Of a stretch of 6,478 nt of DNA, positions 1 to 5,513 are shown one piece after another. This DNA comes from an uncultured Clostridia bacterium (GTDB lineage: Bacteria > Bacillota > Clostridia > Oscillospirales > CAG-272): contig CAMGRB010000082.1 of assembly GCA_946061315.1 (NCBI GenBank), forward strand, positions 1 through 6,478, given 5' to 3'. The notes beneath the pieces are model-generated. The model was not told the origin of the DNA, did not search any database, and saw only the letters and a program-made list of their open reading frames with translations. A program made the translations under genes and the position numbers. How positions within the stretch are numbered: position 1 is the first letter of the stretch; each line of letters begins with the position of its first letter.

Positions 1-417
1 ATATAATTCAACAAGGGCTTTATTTGTGCTTTTTTTAAGTAATTCCGTACGCTCTTCAACGAGCTTATTGCATACAATATTTTTTTCATTGAGTTTTTCG
101 CTCAATTTTATAAGCATAAGAAAAGCTTGATGAACTTTTTCTGAAATTTTCAGAGATTCTTCATCATTATTTATTCTGATAGACGTTTCGGCACGCTTTT
201 TTATTTCTAAAAGCTGATTATATGTTGTCTTAACGTAAAAAGTATCATTGTTTATTTCTTCTTGAAGATAACTTATTTTGCTTTGAATATCGTTGTAAGC
301 AGCTTTATCTACACCGATAATTTCAACGTTTTCAAGCTCTGATTTTAACTTGTATAATTCTTGCTCGGCTTCTTTAATTTCGGACCGTAATTGTTCGGTT
401 GTTTTATTTGTCGTCAT
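1..417 (-). CDS. Unrecognised coiled-coil-like protein, third gene of the DarT1-NADAR module (3' end outside window)
   Basis: I do not recognise this protein. From the ATG at 417 the frame stays open for 139 codons to the left edge, so the C-terminus is missing. The visible part is very rich in Glu, Lys, Asn, Leu and Ile, with long charged helical stretches (about residues 6-32, 40-75 and 85-131). It has no signal peptide, no membrane segment and almost no Gly or Pro, which suggests a mostly helical, probably coiled-coil, cytoplasmic protein. I chose the ATG at 417 because GGAG sits 6 nt upstream of it. An in-frame ATG at 435 overlaps the stop of the NADAR gene (TAATG) and would add six residues, but it lacks a good ribosome binding site. 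Either start leaves it closely coupled to the NADAR gene and probably on the same transcript. It could be a third component, a regulator or an unrelated passenger; nothing visible decides this. Confidence 0.8.
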   Translation of the reverse strand, partial: MTTNKTTEQLRSEIKEAEQELYKLKSELENVEIIGVDKAAYNDIQSKISYLQEEINNDTFYVKTTYNQLLEIKKRAETSIRINNDEESLKISEKVHQAFLMLIKLSEKLNEKNIVCNKLVEERTELLKKSTNKALVELY

Positions 418-423
418 AGCTTT

Positions 424-427
424 CTCC
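424..427 (-). promoter_or_regulatory. Ribosome binding site deciding the start of the third gene
   Basis: GGAG lies 6 nt before the ATG at 417. It favours that ATG over the in-frame ATG at 435, which overlaps the NADAR stop codon and has only AT-rich sequence in front of it. Confidence 0.6.
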
Positions 428-434
428 GACTGCA

Positions 435-1094
435 TTAGAAATTAAATTTTAATTGTTCGCTTTTCCCGAATGATTGATACAATTCCTTAAAACTTTCTTT
501 TGATGACATATAGTAATCAACCTTGTTGTTGCGCAACATATATCCGTATATAGCACAAGCGCGCGCCTGACAGTTATACGATTTCTTTTCGTTGAACTCA
601 ATATCCGTAAATATATCGTAGTCGGCAATAGCGCTTATATCCTCTTTAATTTGCAAAAGGGCTAAAATATAGATATAATCATAAAACATACTCCGTGGCA
701 AAATATCAAAATTCTCGTTTTTATATTTGAATCCAATCAAAGGCAAATCAACGTTTTCACGTATGTATTGCTTTGCCGCCTTAGGGCTTTCATTTATAAG
801 GTATGAAAATTGCACGCCGCCTTCAAAAATCTTTGACGATTGGAATATACACTCAATCGGATACCCATCAAGCCTTAGATTGAAAGCGCTTAATTTTACT
901 CCAAGCGACAATGGAGATTTGGTTGAAATTTCTATGATTTTTGCCTCTGGATATAAATTTTTAATTGAGCGGTGAAAAGATAAAACATTCTTCTGTTTCT
1001 GCGAGAAGGAAAGTCCTTTTACATAATCAAACTTGACTATTATTTCTTCAAAAGCGGACTTTTGCCCTACGGCAAAGCACATTTTATTCGCCAT
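435..1094 (-). CDS. NADAR-domain antitoxin, DarT1-associated type (guanine-ADP-ribose hydrolase)
   Basis: The protein has 219 residues and resembles the DarT1-associated NADAR antitoxins. Residues 1-37 match the N-terminal segment I recall for that group, including SQKQK at 31-35. The NADAR core follows: SAFN at 69-72, then the IE..FQSSKIF stretch at 80-90 with Glu81, Gln85 and Lys88, which aligns with the E-H-x-x-Q-x-x-K-F signature of YbiA-type NADAR proteins. SPKAAK (103-108), a FYDYIYI helix (137-143) and NCQARACAIYGYM (174-186) follow. Published work on DarT1-NADAR showed that NADAR removes ADP-ribose from guanine in DNA, reversing the toxin; here that role is inferred. The start overlaps the darT1 stop by 11 bp and is preceded by AAGGAG 9 nt upstream. 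This is a strong site that should keep antitoxin output high from a toxin-first transcript. No obvious key residue is missing. Confidence 0.88.
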   Translation of the reverse strand: MANKMCFAVGQKSAFEEIIVKFDYVKGLSFSQKQKNVLSFHRSIKNLYPEAKIIEISTKSPLSLGVKLSAFNLRLDGYPIECIFQSSKIFEGGVQFSYLINESPKAAKQYIRENVDLPLIGFKYKNENFDILPRSMFYDYIYILALLQIKEDISAIADYDIFTDIEFNEKKSYNCQARACAIYGYMLRNNKVDYYMSSKESFKELYQSFGKSEQLKFNF

Positions 1095-1761
1095 AGAAAA
1101 AATCTCCTTCTAAATCCCAATAAAACATAATATATTTGGTTGGCACGCATTTATGCCATAGTATTTCCGCTTGCAAATCGGTGGTTTCATAAGAATTTCT
1201 TCTGTTAATTACACGGTTAAAACTTCGTTCTTTTGATTTAATATCCACCGTTTCTTTGAACATATCTGTCAAAGCGTTATAGTCATTACCTTTAATTACT
1301 TCTGCATTTGCAGCGTTGGTATTACAATAGTAGCGTTCGGTAGAAATCTCCTCATACAAAATTGAGGCATCAATTACAACCGCAATACCGTGCTTAATAG
1401 ACTCTGTGCCATGCCGAAAATCAGAGTAAACGTAGTCGTTCATACGAGAAACAGATAAAGATATATAATCTGTCTGCCTGTCCTGCCTGCATTTATCGTT
1501 GGCATTAAAAGTTAAGTTCCGCGTTTTCATTTCATCGACCGATAAAATCCCGAACTTTTTTATGCCGGGAATATTAGAAGAATCTGTGAAGTGAATAAGG
1601 TATTTAATTCGGCGCTCGTCAAGGAAATTTTTTATTTCAAGCTGCTCATCGGATAATGTTGCCGATTCTGTACTATTTGAAAAAGTTTTGCCACCTAGTT
1701 TTACTGTCAATCTTTCTATGATACTGTCAATTTTCGAGTCGTTGCCCATTTTCTTCACCAT
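1084..1761 (-). CDS. darT1: DarT-family DNA ADP-ribosyltransferase toxin (DarT1 type)
   Basis: The protein has 225 residues and shows the DarT (DUF4433) pattern. YLIHFTDSSNIPGI at 54-67 is the NAD-binding H-F-T entry strand, followed by FGILS (70-74). DYISLSVSRMNDYVY (98-112) comes next, then YYCNTNAA (144-151), and the catalytic-Glu segment DLQAEIL (195-201), in which Glu199 is the expected catalytic residue. DarT enzymes transfer ADP-ribose from NAD+ to DNA bases, blocking replication and giving phage protection. DarT1 members modify guanine and pair with a NADAR antitoxin, which is the neighbour found here. An N-terminal stretch of about 50 polar residues precedes the fold. The ATG at 1761 has no ribosome binding site. 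The in-frame ATG at 1749 has GGTGA 5 nt upstream and may be the real start, giving 221 residues. No frameshift is seen and all the motifs are present, so it looks active. The family call is firm; the guanine target rests on the partner gene. Confidence 0.87.
   Translation of the reverse strand: MVKKMGNDSKIDSIIERLTVKLGGKTFSNSTESATLSDEQLEIKNFLDERRIKYLIHFTDSSNIPGIKKFGILSVDEMKTRNLTFNANDKCRQDRQTDYISLSVSRMNDYVYSDFRHGTESIKHGIAVVIDASILYEEISTERYYCNTNAANAEVIKGNDYNALTDMFKETVDIKSKERSFNRVINRRNSYETTDLQAEILWHKCVPTKYIMFYWDLEGDFFYGE
1104..1109 (-). promoter_or_regulatory. Strong Shine-Dalgarno for the NADAR antitoxin, inside the darT1 3' end
   Basis: AAGGAG lies 9 nt before the antitoxin ATG at 1094, within the last codons of the toxin gene. 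It is stronger than anything in front of the toxin start, so translation probably favours the antitoxin. Confidence 0.65.
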
Positions 1762-1797
1762 AAAATAATATTTTTTATAACAATTTTTTCATTTTGT

Positions 1798-1826
1798 ATT
1801 ATACCATAAATGCCTTTTTAAGTCAA
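1798..1826 (-). promoter_or_regulatory. Near-consensus sigma-70/SigA promoter of the darT1-NADAR operon
   Basis: On the minus strand the -35 box TTGACT (1821-1826) and the perfect -10 box TATAAT (1798-1803) are 17 bp apart. A TG at the extended -10 position (TGG before TATAAT) strengthens it. Transcription should start near 1791, about 30 nt before the first ATG of darT1. It lies past the asd terminator, so the toxin module is expressed independently of the amino acid operon. Confidence 0.85.
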
Positions 1827-1830
1827 TGAA

Positions 1831-1855
1831 GATTTTATGCAACAGTTATAAAATC
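1831..1855. repeat. Perfect 8-bp inverted repeat just upstream of the darT1 promoter (possible operator)
   Basis: GATTTTAT (1831-1838) and ATAAAATC (1848-1855) are perfect inverted copies with a 9-bp spacer, starting 5 bp upstream of the -35 box. The half-site core ATAAAAT occurs once more at 1760-1766, over the first ATG of darT1. This could be a binding site for an autoregulator or, since it is AT-rich, an UP element. Binding is not shown, and AT-rich sequence makes short repeats more likely by chance. Confidence 0.4.
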
Positions 1856-1871
1856 ATGAGAATAAGTCTGT

Positions 1872-1913
1872 AAAAACAGAAAGCAACCGGAAGCATAGCG
1901 TCCCCGGTTACTT
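1872..1913 (-). terminator. Rho-independent terminator of the hom-lysC-asd operon
   Basis: Just after the asd stop codon, the minus-strand transcript can form a 10-bp stem (arms 1904-1913 and 1881-1890, one G-U pair, core AACCGG/CCGGTT) with a 13-nt loop. A T-rich tract including TTTTT (1872-1876) follows. It separates the amino acid operon from the toxin module on the same strand. Confidence 0.75.
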
Positions 1914-1918
1914 ATGAA

Positions 1919-2920
1919 TTATTTTATAAGCGATTCGGCAATCTGGATGGCGTTTGTGGCGGCGCCTTTGCGCACCTGATCTCCACAGCACCAGAGGGTG
2001 ATGCCGTTTTCGTTTATGAGGTCACGGCGTATTCTGCCGACGTAAACGAGGTCCTGGTCCGAGGTTACAAGCGGCATAGGATAAACGTTTTTCTCGGTGT
2101 CGTCGTAAAGGCGGCAACCTTCATCGTTCGCAATAGCCTTTTTAACCTCGTCAATTTCGAGCTTTTTCTCCGTCACTACCGTTACCGATATGGAGTGAGA
2201 ACGCACAACGGGAACACGAACGCAGGTGCAATTTACTTTAAGATCGGGCAGGTGCATTATTTTTCTGCCCTCGTTTTGCATCTTCATCTCCTCGGTCGTG
2301 TAGCCGTTTTCGAGGAAAGAGCCTATGTGGGGAATAACGTTTTCGGCAATCTGGTACTGAAATACCTCCGCCTTTATCTCCCCTCCGTTTATAATGGCTT
2401 TCGTCTGCTCCATAAGCTCAACGGGACCGCCCGCGCCCGCACCGCTTGTCGCCTGATAGGTCGAGGCTACCATCGCCTTGATCTTCGAGAGCTTGTTTAT
2501 TGCGTTTACCGCAACCAGCGTTATTATCGTAGAGCAGTTCGGGTTTGATATGATACCGTTGTTTTTCTTTGCGTCCTCGGGGTTTATTTCGGGCACTACC
2601 AAAGGAACGTTTTCGTCCATACGGAACGCGCTCGAATTGTCTATAAACACCGCGCCCGCCTTAACTATGTTCGGGGCAAATTTCTTTGCAACCGCATTTG
2701 CGGAGGCACCGAGCACAAAGTCAAGACCTTCAAAAGCACCAAAGTCTGCAAGGGCTACCGCAATTTCTTTTCCGCCAAAAGCAATTTTTTTGCCAACGCT
2801 GCGCTCGCTCGCAAGCAGTCTTAACTCTCCGACGGGAAATTTCCTCTCCTCGAGCACCTTTATCATCTCGCGCCCGACGGCACCCGTTGCGCCGAGAATA
2901 CCTATATTGTATTTTTTCAT
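1919..2920 (-). CDS. asd: Aspartate-semialdehyde dehydrogenase
   Basis: This enzyme reduces aspartyl-4-phosphate to aspartate semialdehyde with NADPH, the branch point to lysine and to homoserine/threonine/methionine. The 333 residues match the full family length. GATGAVG (10-16) is the dinucleotide-binding loop. NSSAFR (95-100) supplies the phosphate-binding Arg100. SNPNCSTI (125-132) holds the catalytic Cys129. YQATSGAG (155-162) is the substrate and cofactor loop, and RVPVVRSHS (235-243) holds the catalytic His242. GDQVRKGAATNAIQIAE (313-329) is the conserved C-terminal segment. The start ATG overlaps the lysC stop as ATGA (4 bp) and has GAGGT 6 nt upstream, so it is translationally coupled to lysC. 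It is the last gene of the operon and a terminator follows its stop. Its base composition is clearly more GC-rich than the toxin module downstream. Confidence 0.97.
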   Translation of the reverse strand: MKKYNIGILGATGAVGREMIKVLEERKFPVGELRLLASERSVGKKIAFGGKEIAVALADFGAFEGLDFVLGASANAVAKKFAPNIVKAGAVFIDNSSAFRMDENVPLVVPEINPEDAKKNNGIISNPNCSTIITLVAVNAINKLSKIKAMVASTYQATSGAGAGGPVELMEQTKAIINGGEIKAEVFQYQIAENVIPHIGSFLENGYTTEEMKMQNEGRKIMHLPDLKVNCTCVRVPVVRSHSISVTVVTEKKLEIDEVKKAIANDEGCRLYDDTEKNVYPMPLVTSDQDLVYVGRIRRDLINENGITLWCCGDQVRKGAATNAIQIAESLIK

Positions 2921-4245
2921 TTTTCTACCTCGCTTAAATTGTAGAGAACTCTTATCGCTTTCTTGAAGTCCTTGTCGTCTACACCTATTATTATATTTAT
3001 CTCGTCGGCGCCCTGTTCTATCATTCTTATGTTGATATTGTTTTCACCGAGGGCGGTGAATATCTTGCCCGCAATACCGATATTAAAAGCAAGCTTTCTG
3101 CCGACTATGGCGATAAGGCTTATCTCGTTCGTTATTTTTATATTGTCGGGCTTTAATTCTTCGGTTATGCGCGAAATTATATCGTGCATACATTTCTCAA
3201 CGAGCTGCGAGGAAACAACTACCGAAAAACTGTCTATACTGCTCGGTATATGCTCGATAGCCACACCGAAATTCTCGAATATTTCAAGCGTTTTTCTTAT
3301 ATATCCCGGCTCATCGTTCATTCTGCTCTTGGCAATGGTGAAAATGGAGTAGTTTTTCTTGCCCGAAATACCGGTTATAAAGTGGGTCTGCTTTTCGGAC
3401 TCGTCCTCGTCGAAGCTCTCCATAATAAGAGTGCCTCGCGCGTTCATATCGTTGGTGTTCTTTATATAAAGAGGAATGTTTTTCTGCCTTACGGGGAACA
3501 CCGTTTCCTCATGGAGAACCTCCGCGCCCATATAAGAAAGCTCGCGTAGCTCCGCAAACGTTACGTTCTCAATAGGACGGGGATTTTCGACAATTCTCGG
3601 GTCGGCAGTCATAATTCCCGACACGTCCGTCCAGTTTTCATACGTATCCGCATTGACAGCCGCCGCGGCAATGGCACCCGTTATGTCGGAGCCGCCCCTT
3701 GAAAATACCTTTATGCTCCCGTCGGGCATAGCGCCGTAAAAGCCGGGGAGCACAATTTTAGGCGTCACCTCGTATATCCTTGCAAGATTTTCGTAGGACT
3801 TTTCAAAATTGACCTTTCCGTTATAATTGAATACAAGCCAGCTTGCGCTGTCGACAAACGTGTAGCCGAGATACTCCGCCATAAGCTTGGCGTTTAAGTA
3901 TTCGCCCCTTGACACTATATAGTCAACGCTCGTTTTCTTGCCGAACTGACTTTTTATATCCTCAAGCTCCGCATCGATATCCTGCTTCAATTTGCAATGA
4001 TGGCATATCTCGCGGTATCTTTCGCCTATCTTGTCGAATATGTCGTCAAACGAGGCGTTGTACTTTATGTGCGCCTGACAGATATACAAAAGGTCCGTCA
4101 CCTTGTTGTCGCCCGAAAATCTCTTTCCGGGTGCGGACACAACGACAATAGACCTTGACGGGTCTGCATTTACTATTTTTTTAACCTTCTCAAAGGATTC
4201 TCCCGAGGCAAGAGAAGACCCTCCGAACTTTACTACCTTTAACAT
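2917..4245 (-). CDS. lysC: Aspartokinase with two C-terminal ACT domains
   Basis: It phosphorylates aspartate with ATP, the committed step of the pathway. Counted from the ATG at 4245 it has 442 residues. KFGGSS (6-11) is the N-terminal kinase motif, SRGE (112-115) lies in the active site, RGGSD (183-187) follows, and WTDVSGIMTADPRIV (205-219) is the ATP-binding signature. Two ACT domains follow (about 289-365 and 373-440), which in this family bind lysine and/or threonine for feedback inhibition; the ligand cannot be told from sequence. I chose the ATG at 4245 because GGAG sits 6 nt upstream and the protein then begins MLKVVKFGG, as usual. A TTG four codons further up (4257) is also in frame but would bury that ribosome binding site in the coding region. 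It lies 21 bp after hom and overlaps asd by 4 bp. Confidence 0.95.
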   Translation of the reverse strand: MLKVVKFGGSSLASGESFEKVKKIVNADPSRSIVVVSAPGKRFSGDNKVTDLLYICQAHIKYNASFDDIFDKIGERYREICHHCKLKQDIDAELEDIKSQFGKKTSVDYIVSRGEYLNAKLMAEYLGYTFVDSASWLVFNYNGKVNFEKSYENLARIYEVTPKIVLPGFYGAMPDGSIKVFSRGGSDITGAIAAAAVNADTYENWTDVSGIMTADPRIVENPRPIENVTFAELRELSYMGAEVLHEETVFPVRQKNIPLYIKNTNDMNARGTLIMESFDEDESEKQTHFITGISGKKNYSIFTIAKSRMNDEPGYIRKTLEIFENFGVAIEHIPSSIDSFSVVVSSQLVEKCMHDIISRITEELKPDNIKITNEISLIAIVGRKLAFNIGIAGKIFTALGENNINIRMIEQGADEINIIIGVDDKDFKKAIRVLYNLSEVEK

Positions 4246-4251
4246 TTCCAA

Positions 4252-4255
4252 CTCC
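4252..4255 (-). promoter_or_regulatory. Ribosome binding site deciding the lysC start
   Basis: GGAG is 6 nt before the ATG at 4245. It supports that ATG rather than the in-frame TTG at 4257 as the start of aspartokinase. Confidence 0.65.
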
Positions 4256-4266
4256 AATTATCGTTT

Positions 4267-5409
4267 TTATTCTATTCCCGCAAAGAAGGAATCCGGTGAC
4301 TCCTTTAATATTTCCTTTGCCAAAGCGTGTATGGACGAAACGTCCGTTTCTTTCGTTATTATATATCTTGTGTCGCCGTCTTTTTCTTCCGCCCTGAAAA
4401 TATCCGAGGCAAGAGAAGACGAGGTCCTTATATAATACTTTCTTTTGAGTGCCGAATTGTCGGTTTTTACGTCCTTTGGCTCATATACAAGAGGGGAAGC
4501 ACCGTTTATCACGTCTATTACGTCCTGTGCCACGGCGTTGCCCGTCGGATATTTGCCCGCGCCCTGACCGTAAAACGACAGTCTGCCAACGCTCTCTCCA
4601 AAGAGCGAGATCATATTGAAATTCTTGTTGACGTTAGCTTCAAGCGCGCCTTTTTCTATAATTGTCGGCTCAACGAATACAGACACAGAGTTGTCCGTTT
4701 TTACTCCGTAGCCGAGATAGCGCACCGTTTTACCGAGTTTTTTCGTTATATAGTCAATATCGCATTTTTTGATATTTCTCATTCCGAAAACGGAAACGTC
4801 ACTCTCTTTTATAACCGTATCAAAGGCTATTGAGGAGGAAATTGCGGTTTTCCTTGCGGTGTCAAGCCCGTCAATATCGGCAGAGGGGTTAGCCTCCGCA
4901 TAGCCGAGCGACTGCGCCTCCTTTAATACCTCGTCAAAATCGCGCCCGTCACTTATCATGGCGTCGAGGATAAAGTTCGTCGTGCCGTTCATAATGCCGC
5001 ATATTTTGTATATGTCGTCACACCTTACGCTTCTTTTAAGGTTATAAAGCCACGGTATTCCGCCACCCGCGCTTGACGTATAACAAAGCGAAACGCCGTT
5101 TTCCTTTGCAAGAGTGTGCAGCTCGTCATAGTAGGTGCATATAAGATGCTTGTTTGAGCTTACAAAGCTTTTGCCCGCTTTAAGCGCTTTGACGGCAAAA
5201 GTGTGCGCCGGCTCAAGCCCGCCTATCGCCTCTGCAACAACCCCTATTTCTTTATCGTTCAGAATTTCGTCGTAATCCGAGGTCAGAACGTCGCCAAGCT
5301 CGGGGTGAGGACGAACGTCAAGAACCTTTTTTACCTTAAATCCCGCTTTTTCAAGGACTTCGTATGCGCCGGAGCCGACTACACCGAAGCCGAGAATTGC
5401 AATTTTCAT
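4267..5409 (-). CDS. hom: Homoserine dehydrogenase with a short C-terminal tail
   Basis: It reduces aspartate semialdehyde to homoserine, the precursor of threonine and methionine. The protein has 380 residues. GFGVVG (7-12) opens the NAD(P)-binding fold, SSNKHLI (84-90) is a conserved cofactor-side motif, and GIMNGTTNFIL (138-148) and GYAEANPSADIDGLDTARK (169-187) form the catalytic core with Asp183 and Lys187. GQGAGKYPTGNAV (281-293) matches the late GxGAGxxPT motif. Many bacterial homologues are about 430 residues with a C-terminal ACT domain. Here only some 57 residues (324-380) remain after the core, too few for a full ACT domain, so direct threonine control by the usual route may be weak or absent. 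It is the first gene of the operon, followed after 21 bp by lysC in the same frame, with two in-frame stops between. Its ribosome binding site is modest (AAAGGT, 9 nt upstream). Confidence 0.95.
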   Translation of the reverse strand: MKIAILGFGVVGSGAYEVLEKAGFKVKKVLDVRPHPELGDVLTSDYDEILNDKEIGVVAEAIGGLEPAHTFAVKALKAGKSFVSSNKHLICTYYDELHTLAKENGVSLCYTSSAGGGIPWLYNLKRSVRCDDIYKICGIMNGTTNFILDAMISDGRDFDEVLKEAQSLGYAEANPSADIDGLDTARKTAISSSIAFDTVIKESDVSVFGMRNIKKCDIDYITKKLGKTVRYLGYGVKTDNSVSVFVEPTIIEKGALEANVNKNFNMISLFGESVGRLSFYGQGAGKYPTGNAVAQDVIDVINGASPLVYEPKDVKTDNSALKRKYYIRTSSSLASDIFRAEEKDGDTRYIITKETDVSSIHALAKEILKESPDSFFAGIE

Positions 5410-5441
5410 AAATTTTTTACCTTTCTCGGTGTCTTTATTTC

Positions 5442-5457
5442 AAAAACACTTGTTTTT
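5442..5457. promoter_or_regulatory. 16-bp palindrome between hom and thrC (candidate shared operator)
   Basis: AAAAACA (5442-5448) and TGTTTTT (5451-5457) are perfect inverted copies around a central CT. The site covers the thrC -35 box and sits just downstream of the predicted hom start point, so one repressor bound here could block both directions. A second, overlapping palindrome, TTTTTC-TAT-GAAAAA, spans 5453-5467. The regulator is unknown, and AT-richness lowers confidence. Confidence 0.45.
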
Positions 5458-5478
5458 CTATGAAAAATAGTGTATCAT
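5450..5478 (+). promoter_or_regulatory. Candidate promoter of thrC
   Basis: TTGTTT (5450-5455) and TATCAT (5473-5478, 5 of 6 to consensus) are 17 bp apart. Transcription would start near 5485, about 29 nt before the thrC ATG. The -10 box overlaps the -10 box of the divergent hom promoter by two bases, so the two polymerases would compete. Confidence 0.55.
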
Positions 5479-5497
5479 ATAGAAAAGAAAAAATCAA
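5469..5497 (-). promoter_or_regulatory. Candidate promoter of hom-lysC-asd
   Basis: On the minus strand, TTGATT (5492-5497) and TACACT (5469-5474) are 17 bp apart, with TGA before the -10 box giving an extended -10. Transcription would begin near 5462, leaving a leader of about 52 nt, too short for a T-box or lysine riboswitch. The boxes match consensus only partly (4 of 6 each). Confidence 0.55.
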
Positions 5498-5513
5498 GGG
5501 GTATTTGAAAAAA

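Noticed and set aside
1775..1792. Possible five-codon leader peptide (ATG at 1792, MKKLL) before darT1
   Set aside because: The predicted transcript starts at about the same base as the ATG, so there is no room for a ribosome binding site; very likely chance.
2478..2966. Long open frame on the plus strand (162 codons) opposite asd
   Set aside because: It lies antisense to the well-supported asd gene, has no ribosome binding site that I can see and reads as low-complexity shadow sequence.
4246..4269. A hom-lysC fused bifunctional gene, as the two share one frame
   Set aside because: Two in-frame TAA stops lie between them and lysC has its own ribosome binding site and ATG, so they are separate genes.
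4327..4833. Open frame on the plus strand (168 codons) opposite hom
   Set aside because: It is antisense to hom, whose motifs are complete; the composition (many Arg, Tyr, Phe) is typical of a reverse-frame shadow.
5410..5513. T-box or lysine riboswitch upstream of hom or thrC
   Set aside because: The whole gap is 104 bp and the predicted leaders are about 52 and 29 nt, too short for either element; no matching motifs were seen.
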